Assembly (NCBI RefSeq): GCF_047948215.1 | Contig: NC_134460.1 | Location: 15,869,501 to 15,933,500, forward strand | Origin: Lycorma delicatula | Lineage: Eukaryota > Arthropoda > Insecta > Hemiptera > Fulgoridae | Direction of reading: 5' to 3' | Length of the DNA: 64,000 nt | Shown: positions 45,162 through 54,619 of the stretch, one piece after another | Position numbering within the stretch: position 1 is the first letter of the stretch | Layout of the letters: each line of letters opens with the position of its first letter | The notes under the pieces: model-generated | Seen by the model: only the letters and a program-made list of their open reading frames with translations | What the model was told of the DNA's origin: nothing | The model's database searches: none | Position numbers and translations under genes: made by a program

Positions 45162-45213
45162 GCAGACTACCGCCACCGCGGTAGTCTGCTCGGGCAGACT
45201 ACCGCGGTGGCGG
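45162..45213. repeat. Compound GC-rich palindrome: three arms, 12-bp and 20-bp perfect stems
   Basis: Segment 45162-45173 pairs perfectly with 45178-45189 (12 bp, loop CACC). The overlapping segment 45170-45189 pairs perfectly with 45194-45213 (20 bp, loop TCGG). The middle arm is shared, so only one stem can form at a time. Because the reading frame on the minus strand is kept on both sides, with TAG stops next to the palindrome, the extra arms look like a later local duplication within the gene. Confidence 0.95.
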
Positions 45214-45527
45214 ACGAACCTTCTAGTAAATTTCTTTTTTCAGTCGCTTTGCCTTGCTCTCTTTAGAACCGATCTGTTCAGCGAGCTTAATCAAAGATTC
45301 AGTAAGCGGCTTAAAACCGTGTTGCAGCTTCAGATCGGATTCGATCCTTTCTCCTGTCAATTCGGCGTGCTTTTTTTTAATACTCCTGCGAATCTCTGCG
45401 ATCTCCGCAATGATCCGTTAGTGGCCTTCCAGGGAAGCCATTCAACTTTTTACTAAACGCGGTAACCTTCGGACTCGGTTTAAGTACGCTTTGAAATATT
45501 TGTACGCCAGCCTACACGCTAGTGTGT

Positions 45528-45561
45528 AAATCATGAAAAAAGCACGCTTTTTTCATGATTT
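45528..45561. repeat. 16-bp perfect hairpin, 2-nt loop
   Basis: Arms 45528-45543 and 45546-45561 (AAATCATGAAAAAAGC and its inverse), loop AC. It lies just outside the readable 5' limit of the DUF8207-like pseudogene. A Polinton end is possible but unproven. Confidence 0.95.
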
Positions 45562-45769
45562 TTTCTAGTTTTTTATTTAGAAATTTTTCTATTAACTCAT
45601 TCAATTTCATACAAGGATAAATGTTATATAAGCCATCTATTGTTTCACATCCGTGCTGAAAAAAATAAAAATAACAGAATAAACATACACTCGTTTTAAA
45701 AAAAGCATTTATTAAAGAAAAAGATTTTGTCATCACATATCGAACAACTAATCGGAAGAACTATTTTTT

Positions 45770-46170
45770 TTTTTTTTTTACAAGAAATACAACTTGGATG
45801 TCCACAGGTATTTGTGTTAAATTTAGCACAGTTAATCTTACAAAAAATACATTGCGTTAAATTCACTCCTTCTAAAACAGATATTTCTTTTATTTAATTT
45901 TTATAAACTGCATTTACTATAAAATTCAAAAATGAATTGCGTTTCGCTTTAAATAAATAAAATTCTGCAAACGATGTAACAACATTATCTTTCAGACTAC
46001 GGAGAAACATTTTGGTTTTCTTTACCTCGATAGGAAAACGAGTTAACTTCATAGATACGTTCTTTATTTTATTTATATTAGTATTAAATGCATGTGCAGC
46101 AGTTGCATAAGTATTATAAAAATCCTCCTTCTTTTCTATCCTTTTTTTTAAGCATAATTTATTTAAAACT
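45770..46170 (-). pseudogene. Unrecognised protein with Cys-rich C terminus
   Basis: The minus-strand frame is open for about 90 codons: LNKLCLKKRIEKKEDFYNTY, ATAAHAFNTNINKIKNVSMK, FPIEVKKTKMFLRSLKDNVV, FKAKRNSFLNFIVNAVYKN. After one TAA (about 45893) it continues to a Cys-rich end, TQCIFCKINCAKF-NTCGHPSCISC, which looks like a zinc-binding module (CxxC, CGHxxCxxC). It ends at an A-run. I do not recognise the family. It lies 330 bp beyond the DUF8207-like gene on the same strand. It may be a viral or transposon exon. The single stop suggests a fairly recent loss. Confidence 0.4.
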
Positions 46171-46539
46171 AAGGGTTGATAGAAAAATTGTATTTACAGA
46201 TCTGTAATGTACGCAAAAAAGCAATTCAAGAAATGGTATCACACTTAGAGAAACATTTTAAAAAAACGTTTTTGTCTATCGGTGTTATTGTTATTAATAT
46301 TTATTTATATTTATATGTTTGTAAATATTTTCATTTACAATTACAAAACTTACTGGAAGATAATGTTCCTGATCGTCGTTCCAGAAGAATTATGAGTTTT
46401 TGTTGAAAAATTACACAGGAAAAAATTAATTAAATAAATTATAAAAATGCAAAGAATAAAAACTAAGGTTTATAAATTACTTATTTATTTATTTTAGCGA
46501 CTCCAACCGGCTACCCGCCCGCTTATAATTAATTAAAGA

Positions 46540-46615
46540 AAGATGAATTTTATAAGCCTGACCAGGATATGAACCTAGAACCTTCCAAACTGAAGGCTTA
46601 TATGCCACTGTAATA
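46540..46615 (-). mobile_element. Second tRNA-like SINE head, fragment
   Basis: The minus strand has CAGTGGCATATAAGCC, then AAGGTTCTAGGTTCATATCC, where GGTTCATATCC matches a B box. The A-box half is partial. The sequence differs from the main SINE, so it is either another SINE family or a tRNA pseudogene. The 3' part runs into AT-rich DNA. Confidence 0.4.
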
Positions 46616-47429
46616 TAATAATTACATTACATATTTCGATAATGTAACAACTGGGTTTTTGTAAAAAAGTGTTTACTGTTTTTTTTGTAAATTTAGTGTA
46701 GCTTAATTATATTCAATGAAAAATTTTAATATCTATTAACAAATAGCTCAAGTGAATTAGGTTTCCGACATTAATTTCTGTTAAATCTATTCGGTAAAAG
46801 GTGCTACTGTTTTAAATTTGAAGATTATATTTTTTCTTGCTTTAAGCGATTTTTGGTTAAGCAGTTTTAATCTGTTTAAAATTGTGTTTTTTCTGCTTTT
46901 GAAATTTAATTTCTCTTTTTCGAACTATTAGTTTTTTTTTCTAATCTAATGTCATCTACTTGTAGGAATTAAGCATGGAAATTCTGAGTATATTAAAAAA
47001 TATCATGCCGGACCGGAATTCGGACCTAAAATCTTTTAGATGAATAACGGAGAATTTGCCTTTAAGATCGACGTAATTTAAAAGAAAGAAGTTTTTCTTG
47101 ATCACATTATGAGAACCGTTGTTGGGTAAACTTTTAACCATCCTTACCTTAAACTTTTAAGGTTACTTTTTGTAGTTTACAGAAAGTTTGATAGAAGTAA
47201 TTCTCGAAAATAGCTGAGTAGCATTAGTTTTTTTTTGTATAAAAATAATAGATTTGCATGTGATCTTGCTTATGTTTCAGGTAAGATTACTTTTCTCGCT
47301 ACCTCCACTATCTATATGCTAATAAATATCAATTCTATCCAATTATCCCAATGAGTCGTTTAGCGGTTAAAGTTAAATGTTTGAATAAACTTAAATTTAA
47401 CTTACAGTGAACTTTCGTTTTTTTTTACA
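46616..47429. other. No recognisable gene
   Basis: AT-rich spacer without supported features. Confidence 0.5.
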
Positions 47430-47447
47430 TTAACACGTTCGCCGCGG

Positions 47448-47469
47448 TACGGCGCATGTATGTGCCGTA
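47448..47469. repeat. Palindrome TACGGC-CAT/ATG-GCCGTA, left copy
   Basis: Imperfect 10-bp arms around GT. It lies next to TTAACACGTTCGCCGCGG at 47430. A nearly identical palindrome lies at 48579-48599, beyond the SINE/R1 composite. The TTAA start and the CGTTCGC string recall piggyBac-type ends, but no matching right end with TTAA is seen. Confidence 0.6.
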
Positions 47470-47518
47470 ATAGGGAGTTGCTGTGCTCTTGTCGTTTGTG
47501 TAATTCCAGTACAGTGCT

Positions 47519-48495
47519 GATGTTATACGGATTTGAATACTAGATCGTGGATCTAGTATTCCAGATCGTGGATGACTAAGGGAAGATCCTTATATAAATT
47601 TATACAGGACCTGGGAGGACGATATGCCTCACGCTCGTTTTTAAGGGCAACGGGTGCCCAGGTGCTCCACCAACTGTGTTAATTTAAACCAATACCTGTT
47701 TCGGTTCCGCTTGGCAGCTGATGAGCTGTGCATCTGTGGGGAAGTCCAGTCAAATGAACACCTGACATTTGACTGTCCTGGTCTTGGGGGTCCAGAGACC
47801 GGGCCACCCTGGAACTTATTGGTCAAAGGGAAAAATTGGCTACTCACAAGCGTCGAGTCAGTGTAGCGAGAGCCGCTTTGTCGGACCGTGTGGGAGTTCC
47901 TTGATGCGGTTGCTTTGTTCAACCGACATCAGTAGTTTACCTAAGGGGAAAAGACTTCTACACACTGTAGGAAGCTGTGGGAAGCTTTATATATGGCTGA
48001 CCACCAGCCGATTAAGGCTCCAAGCGCTTTAATATAGTGGACAGGTACTTGCTGGCATTCAGCGACCTAGGCGTGGCAGCGAATCGCTATCTAAACGAAA
48101 TCAATTTTAATTTACGGATGTCATATAGCAGTTGACGCGGTGCGCCCACCCATTTTAGCAAATATATGACATGTGAGCGATTGGGACATGTAAGCCGGTG
48201 TATTTAGGATACTGGTCGCTAAACTGTGCGAGGCTCAGTAGCCGTTTGTGGTACAGATATTTGGTCGTATGGTTAAGGCAAATGAATGGGGTAGTGACGG
48301 GAGAAATGCCAACCAGATCGTAGATACCGGTGTTCTTTGGCGGTCGGGTTTCAATTAACCACACATCTCAGGAATGGACAAACTAAGAATGTACAAGCCT
48401 ACACTTCATTTACACTTATATATATATCATCCTCGTTCATCCTCTGAAGTAATATCTGTAGGGTAATTACCGGAGGCTAAACAGGAAAGAGAAAA
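47519..48495 (+). mobile_element. SINE (5'-truncated, with TSD) split by an R1-like insertion
   Basis: A SINE body starts near 47527 (ACGGATTTGAATACTAGATC). It is interrupted at about 47572 and resumes at 48311 (GATACCGGTGTTCTTTGG) through to the 3' end AGGCTAAACAGGAAAGAG at 48492. The outer TSD AGTACAGTGCT is at 47508-47518 and 48496-48506, so both outer parts belong to one SINE. The left part carries a small local duplication (CTAGTATTCCAGATCGTGG). Confidence 0.85.
47572..48304 (+). mobile_element. R1-like LINE 3' fragment inserted in the SINE
   Basis: Homologous to 52095-52860. The coding part includes FRFRLAADELCICGEVQSNE followed by HLTFDCPGL, the CxCG...H...C knuckle at the end of R1-type proteins. 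Then come a UTR of about 450 bp (with CAGCGACCTAGGCGTGG) and the 3' end GGGAGAAATGCCAA without poly(A). Flanking copies of CCAGATCGTGGAT and CCAGATCGTAGAT (47559-47571, 48304-48316) form a 13-bp TSD with one mismatch in SINE sequence. It was therefore inserted after the SINE. Confidence 0.8.
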
Positions 48496-48578
48496 AGTAC
48501 AGTGCTTAACGGTAAGTTATTTAACTCTTGTGCTGTACGGGCCTCATTGTTGCCGTTTTGTACTTTACGACTGTGCGT

Positions 48579-48599
48579 TACGGCACATAATGTGCCGTA
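48579..48599. repeat. Palindrome TACGGC-CAT/ATG-GCCGTA, right copy
   Basis: Perfect 10-bp arms around a single A. It pairs in sequence with the palindrome at 47448-47469. Confidence 0.8.
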
Positions 48600-48849
48600 T
48601 GTAATTTCATACTTTATTTCTCTTTATAATTAAAAATATCTTTTAAAATGATTTTATACCAGAATCGTTGACGAATTTTCTATAAAAAAACGTTTTTCTT
48701 GTAATCTATAATAGTTAATAATTGATTTATGGTATTAATAAAGATGAAAACTAAAATTAAGAATTTCAGACTATATAAATGATAAAATAGCACTCGATAT
48801 TTATGAATTTAAAATGGGCATCTGAATTTGTAATCTTATTCTAACATAA

Positions 48850-49560
48850 TTCTTAATAAGGAAATTAGATCGCTTAAAAGGTGGCAAAGTACTGTACAAA
48901 AGGGTGGAGTTCAAAAACAAATGTTTCACCATATTCTCCTCTAAGACAAACCCAGACACAGTAGTATACATAGATGAATTCAAACAGCACGATACCGTTG
49001 GATGCGCATTTACTGTTAATGACCGAACCTGTATGTTTGGTCTACCCGGTATTACGGATATCTTGCCTGTTGAACTATACGTTATAAATAAGGCTTTGAA
49101 TATCATTCACCCGAATACCGTCAGATCCTTATTTTTAGCGATATGCGTACGATGCTTCATTCTGCGACAAATCTTCGCGGATTGCATATGTTATGGGGCG
49201 TTGCGTCGTAAATTTAAATTGTCCAAGAATTTTCGTCAAATCCTGGACAATAATAAAGAAGCTTTGAATCGGGTGTTTTCATTTCCCCGGAGTGTTAGTA
49301 TTTTCCATACTTTTAAATAGTGTTGTTAATTTTTTTTACAGTAGTTGTATGTTTTTTCTTTAATATTTCATTTAATTTTTTTATTTCTTTGTTTTTTTTA
49401 ATATTTAAGTTTTAATTTTGTTTTTAATATCTACTTTAAGTTTTTATTTTGTTTTGATTTTCGTTATTGTTTTATTAGAAATTAAGTTTTATTTTTATAT
49501 TTCATATTTTTGTTTTCCGGGCGATGATAACGTTTCTCGCCCCCCCCCCCCCCAAAGAAG
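48850..49560 (+). pseudogene. I/Jockey-like LINE 3' end, second copy, internally deleted
   Basis: The 138-codon frame at 48904-49320 matches the element at 33801-35200: VYIDEFKQHDTVGCAFTVND (RNase H, TDGSK-type start changed to IDEFK), RTCMFGLPG, VELYVINKALNIIHPN, then a jump to the C-terminal block CYGALRRKFKLSKNFRQILD and a FSFPRSVSIFHTFK end. About 350 bp of RNase H and knuckle sequence present in the first copy is deleted here. The 3' end near 49525-49560 has GGGCGATGATAACG...CGCCC like the first copy, with a C-run. Confidence 0.75.
49540..49553. repeat. Poly(C) tract
   Basis: Fourteen C in a row, remarkable in such AT-rich DNA. It lies in the UTR of the I-like copy where the other copy has GCCCTCCCTC, so it is an expansion of a C-rich patch. 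Confidence 0.95.
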
Positions 49561-49597
49561 GGTGGAGTGCAGACGGCATATGTGGTATGAACGGCAT

Positions 49598-49630
49598 ATT
49601 AAATGAACAAAGGTCAATTGTTCATTTAAT
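49598..49630. repeat. 13-bp perfect hairpin
   Basis: Arms 49598-49610 and 49618-49630 (ATTAAATGAACAA and its inverse) with a 7-nt loop AGGTCAA. Confidence 0.9.
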
Positions 49631-49639
49631 CATCTGTTC

Positions 49640-51200
49640 CTTAAAAATGCGCAAGTAGGCTCCCTTAGTATAAATCACCCGGCTCCGGCTTCCCGATTAG
49701 GGTGTGCTGAAGCTCTTCCCTGATAAATAATTAACTGCAGGAACATAACCCGGTTTGGGATAACATACTGTGCAGGACGATAACCCGAAGTTAGTTGGAG
49801 GTTAAAATAACTCGGTCAAAGTCAAACGATAAAACAGGTACCGGATTCCTGCAGGAATAACGTCGTCGATTTATGAAATTGTAAGTCAAATGTTTAACGG
49901 TAATATAAATTGTTCGTTTAGATTTTAATGAATGAATTCATTTGGATTAAGAAAATGAATTATGAAAAATTCGAGGCGATCTGGGAATAGTTTACAGAAC
50001 CGACAAATTAGAAGGAAAGAGATTTGATAATTTTGCCGATACAAGTTTCAATAAAACTGAATTAGACTATATTTAATACTAAGAAAAATTGTGGAGGGCG
50101 ATTCGACAGATAATGATTTTGCGGTACCGTTGTTTAAAGAATATTAGGTTACATATATTTTTAATAAATTCCTTTTATCCTCCAGTAATATTAATAATAA
50201 TTCAATCATCTGCGGTACATTATGATAATGTACATTACGGTTAAACCAGGTAGTTTATGTAAAACAAATAATACAACATTTTTTATTTTGAATTAAGGAA
50301 AGTAAACAATAAAAAACATTTTTTATAAGAATATTATTAAAGTTTTTTTGATATGGATTTTAATAAAAGTTACTAAACAAATGCTTTGTATATCGTTAAT
50401 TATTTAATACTCCTTTTGTGAATTTCGGAAAAGTAATAAAACTGAAAGTTATTTTAGCAAGTGAGAAAGCAAATACCTTCATTGTTAGAATAACTCTCCC
50501 TATTTCCGTTAATCTTAACTTTCGTATATTTCGGCTTATTTTCAAGTGCTTCCGTGAAAAAAAATTAAGCGTTTGTTTTATGCGCTAACGTTTTACTTTT
50601 GTATGGAACGTGTATTCTTCAGCACACATAGTATTTTTTTTACTCGGTTTCTGTTATATTCATTCTTTCCCGCCTCGCTTTACTTAAAAACCTTTAATTT
50701 TCCTATTCTAATTAACCGACTTTGTAATATAAAACGAAGTTTTTATTTAAATTTATAATCCATTATATTTAAATTTTGATTAAAGATAAAACAGGATCGC
50801 TATTGATAAATCTCTGCTTAGAATGAGAGTCGTTCAATAATTAAAGAAACAAATGACTTTAAAAAATATTATTTATTTGATGACAAAAAAATACTACTTT
50901 TCTCAAAACATTATCTCGGGATACATTTAGGCATTCGACCCACCTTGTGAGGTTTTTATTCCGTTGTGAATTATTTTTTATTCGTATTAAAGAAATATTC
51001 ACTTCGGTGTCCGAGCGATTCTTGTACTGCATTCTTGAGACGCTTATTTTTGCCGAACCAACAAAAATCAGAGCACCGATTTTTGTTTGTTTGTTCCTTT
51101 CAGAGGAACTAATAAACAAAAAACTGACCGTATGAGATCGCGACTGTAGAATTGATGTGGCATTACCTTCCGATTAGAATTTGCATAGCTTTCCGTGTGT
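49640..51200. other. No recognisable gene
   Basis: AT-rich spacer. Short frames near 50573-50758 and 50859-51119 lack any motif I recognise. Confidence 0.45.
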
Positions 51201-51210
51201 TTTGAGCGGT

Positions 51211-51250
51211 ATGAGGGCGGGTGTAATCATGCGATTACGCCCGCCCTCAT
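51211..51250. repeat. 18-bp near-perfect GC-rich hairpin, 4-nt loop
   Basis: Arms 51211-51228 and 51233-51250 match at 17 of 18 positions (ATGAGGGCGGGTGTAATC), loop ATGC. It is followed after 2 bp by another hairpin. Confidence 0.95.
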
Positions 51251-51252
51251 AG

Positions 51253-51280
51253 TATAGTTCTTCTGCGTAGAAGAACTATA
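51253..51280. repeat. 12-bp perfect hairpin, 4-nt loop
   Basis: Arms 51253-51264 and 51269-51280 (TATAGTTCTTCT and its inverse), loop GCGT. It is immediately next to the hairpin at 51211-51250. Confidence 0.95.
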
Positions 51281-51548
51281 ATTTTTGAGAGAACCAGGAA
51301 TTTGTTTATTTATTGTGTATATCACTTAATTTTTTAGCGTATCGCAATAGTACTCTGTTGATTATACGTTGTTCTGCCATTTAATTACAATAAATCCGGC
51401 CTTTGTAATACGAAAATATGTTAGCATTAGTTTACCTGTTAACGTGGGTTTAAATTTTTTCCTGGCGGGTGAATTGGTTTATTCCATTTCATCCTCTGAC
51501 GTTTGGTTTTCATGAATGTAAGTTTTATCACAAATTATTAAGCCATCT

Positions 51549-51576
51549 AAAACACCTAAAAATATCTAGGTGTTTT
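51549..51576. repeat. 10-bp hairpin at the left border of the R1-like element
   Basis: Arms 51549-51558 and 51567-51576 (AAAACACCTA / TAGGTGTTTT) with an 8-nt loop. R1-like coding sequence becomes readable about 10 bp to the right. Confidence 0.85.
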
Positions 51577-51579
51577 GTT

Positions 51580-52862
51580 TCCGTTTAGCAACTACATTAG
51601 GCAAGAAGCGGCAGACGCCATCTCCGTGATGCACAAACTTAGAAGGATTGCACGGAAGGATTACAGGCTGTCGGGCCGTCATTTGTACGCGGTGTACCGA
51701 GGTGTCTTCGAACGTATGTCCTCTTATTCTGCTTCCGTTTAGGCGCATAGATTGGAAAGAAATCGAGCACTTATTCAAAACGTAAGGAATGCCAAACACA
51801 TCGTATACACTGATGTGTTTAAAACAACCTCCTACGAGGGTACCACCGTATTGGGAAAGGTTCTGCCAATCGATTTAGCGGTGAAAGTACGAGCGGCCAT
51901 GTGGAAATTGCGAAGAGATAGGGAGGCCGAGGTATTTTGAATGCGGTTTCGAGCCGGGCCTGTACCGAAGCGGAACGGTGATCGCAATGTACCGGTGAAA
52001 TGGTTTTAAATTTCGAATAGTTGCCCATCTGCCGCCTGCGGAGGAGGCTTTATAGCCTCGCGACGGAAGCACGGCAGCAAGGATGGCACACCACGACTGA
52101 GGGTAGGTCCTTTTATAGATTTATACAATTCTTGGGGGAATGGTACGCCTCTAATTCGTTTTAAAGGGCGACGGGAGCCCAAGTGCTCTCCAGCCACGCC
52201 AATTTGAACCTATATTTGTTTCGATTCCGCCTGGCAGCTGATGAGCAGTGCGTCTGCGGGGAGATCCAATCGAACGAACACATGATGTTCGATTGCCCAG
52301 CTCTTGGGGAGACCAGAACTCAGGCCACCCTGAAACTTAGAGGTCAAGGGGAAAACTGGAGTCGATGTGGCGTGAGCCGTATTGTCGGACCGTGTGGGAG
52401 ATCCTTGATGCCGTCGCTTTGTTCAACCGGCATCAGTAGTTTATTTAAGGGAAAGACTCCTACCCCGCTGCTGTGGGAAGCTACCCGAGAATTATGATCG
52501 ACCACCAGCCGATTAAAGCTCCAAGCGCATTAAAATGGTGTACCGGTACTTGCTGACATTCAGCGACCTAGGCGTGGTAGCGAATTGTTGTCTTGACGGA
52601 ATAAATTTTAATTTATTGACAAGTCACATATTTTATTATGTTGACGGGGTACGCCTACCCATTTTAGTAATATATGAAAAGCGAGCGGTGGGACACGCAA
52701 GCGAGTGGTGTAGGGCACCACGCTTATTCCGCTCACGCTGTTAGGTAAGGTTTAGGAACTAATTAGGATATTGGTCGCTAAACCGTGTTGAGGCACAGAC
52801 ATTCGATCTTATACTTTAGGGCGACCGAATGGCGTGGTGGTGGGAGAAATGCCACCAATTTC
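51580..52862 (+). pseudogene. R1-like LINE, C-terminal third and 3' UTR
   Basis: The plus strand shows the region after the RT core of R1-type elements: ADAISVMHKLRRIARKDYRL, LYAVYRGVFERMSSYSASV-stop-AHRLERN, KHIVYTDVFKTTSYEGTTVL, GKVLPIDLAVKVRAAMWKLR. After frameshifts it continues with FDSAWQLMSSASAG-type sequence and the CxCGEIQSNEHMMFDCPAL knuckle (52255-52300). The 3' UTR includes a GTGGTG...CACCAC stem near 52708. The 3' end GGGAGAAATGCCA at 52847-52859 has no poly(A), as in R1. True R1 sits in 28S rDNA. No rDNA is present here, so this is a dispersed relative. Confidence 0.72.
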
Positions 52863-52869
52863 CCACAAA

Positions 52870-54280
52870 GCCATCTAAAAAAAAAAACATTCCTCTAAAA
52901 ACCGTCATTTAAGTTCCGAAAAACATGAATGAAGCTATTTTGTGATTTTGGTTCCATCTCAGAACCGTGTTGAACACATTTTGTGGTAACTTAGCTAATC
53001 ATGAATAATGAAACGAACAGTCCCGATACTTGACTACAAATTTTAGCAATTTCTGAAATTTTTATCAGTCCAGAAATAATAACTACACGAATAATATCAT
53101 TAATGCGTTTTTAGCAAAACGTCAGTCTAAATTTCCACCGGTCATCCTCTATAATGAAACTCGCTTACACGTTTTCTGCTTTTTTTGGTTTAAATTGACC
53201 GGTTCTCTTATAAATAACTGCACACTTTTTACCGAGCTGTTTTAACATCGACTACTGAATCTCGGCCGGTTTTATACCTTTATAAAATATAAATGTTATC
53301 ACAGTAGGCTGTTTTTTCTCGGTACCCGTTTCAAGCGAAGCCGTCAGTTTAAAATAAAAGTGGTTGTAATAATAGAAAGTCTTTTCGAAAAGCTCATAAT
53401 TTTGTATTTTAGGACTGTCGACATGAACGTCAGACAGTTTAAATTTATTCTATTTAATAGTTTTTCCGCTGATGCTATTTGTTTTTTTCATTATTTAACA
53501 ACCCCGGTAATTAAATAAAATTATATTTTTGAATAGGATATTAAATGTTTTCCATTCGGTTCCATTTTTATTATTCATAGCTTGAATTTGAGATAAAAAA
53601 CATTAATACGTAACAAATAAAAGACAAAAACTATTTTTCAATCCGAATTTAAATTATGAATTAAGGGCCAAATTAAAAACCTAACGACAATTTTTTAAGT
53701 TAACGATAATTTAAAAATCTTTGAAGTCGAGTTCACTTTTTCTTTTAAAGGTAAATTCTACTTTCATAATAAAGACTGTAATTTTCAAGACATTCCGGAT
53801 TTTCATTAAAAATACGGCGACGGCGAGACATAAACCAAAAAAAAACTCCGTCCGTATTATATAAAACCGTTCACAATAAATGTAAAAAAGACGAGAATAC
53901 TGTATTTTAATAAAAATAAGAAATTCTAATCGAGAGAATCAATGTTAAATAATTACTATCTTGGGGGAAGTAAATGAGGTGTTTGGAATGCAGAAGTATG
54001 TATTTTTTTCCTGAAAGTTTTCCGCTAAAGTTTTAAAACTTTTTCTTAAAATATTCTTAAATATAGATGATATAGATATACAGCGTTCATAAAGTATTAC
54101 AATCGTTGAATAACTTTTCGATCGTTCAAAGTAGAAATATATTTAATTCAACGATCCAACCTAGAAACGATTATTTTTTCGGTATGAGATCTCAGGCTAT
54201 CTAGAATACTTCTACGAGAAACGACTCAAACTTTCTAAATGAAAAAAGAATAGAATCGACACATTATTTAAAGGGTATTA
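52870..54280. other. No recognisable gene
   Basis: AT-rich spacer without supported features. Confidence 0.5.
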
Positions 54281-54288
54281 AAAAAAAA

Positions 54289-54606
54289 TGTTGAAGTAAA
54301 AATCTTTGGGCTACGACAACCGTAACCAAAACGGAGGCTATTTAAGTGTTTTTCATAGCTAGTTTCAAACTTTCCCTACAGTATACGCTAAAAAAAAAAA
54401 AAAAAAACTAAATTTATTTCTCTCATACTGAAAAGTAAATTGTCTTACGGTAGGACAATTTTATAAGCTTTATTTTTTAGTGTTTCACTGTCGATCAGTT
54501 ATTTAAGGGGTACTATAGATCGTTTCTGAAATCGTCTGTAAAAAAACATTAAATAGCCTCCATTTTGGATAGGGTTGCTGTAGCCAGAATTTTTTTTCAA
54601 ACGTTA
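54289..54606. mobile_element. Foldback-type element with about 80-bp inverted repeats
   Basis: Arms 54289-54370 and 54522-54606 are inverted copies at roughly 75-80 percent. Both carry GGCTAC-A-AACC-TA-CCAAAA-GGAGGCTATTTAA followed by TGTTTTT and a GTTTC-like end. The interior of about 150 bp is AT-rich with an A18 run. No transposase and no clear TSD are seen. The age is considerable, judged by arm divergence. Confidence 0.65.
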
Positions 54607-54619
54607 TGATACAGCCGAA

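Larger units (their letters stand above)
44290..45440 (-). pseudogene. DUF8207-like protein of a Polinton-like element, broken
   Basis: Read on the minus strand: an N-terminal helical part (IIAEIAEIRRSIKKKHAELT, LQHGFKPLTESLIKLAEQI, 45415-45240), then TAG, a palindromic insert region and a second TAG. The same frame continues with IEAELPRFEKKFHMGAMFDQ to about 44940. After a frameshift the main part follows (44953-44462): MRPSMSVRSNLKKVLAQDY, NVYGVYFDGNQLKIGDAIV, GLFELLFKKRLTMYAEEDLK. After another shift comes TNAHRRNSS and a basic end near 44300. The 'YGVYYD---L-IG...GL-ELL---P--YTEEDL-NYK...TNAHR' pattern is what I know as DUF8207. Its function is unknown. Confidence 0.72.

Noticed and set aside
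47597..48130. 28S rDNA around the R1-like fragments
   Set aside because: No rDNA sequence flanks either R1-like copy. One flank is clearly SINE sequence.
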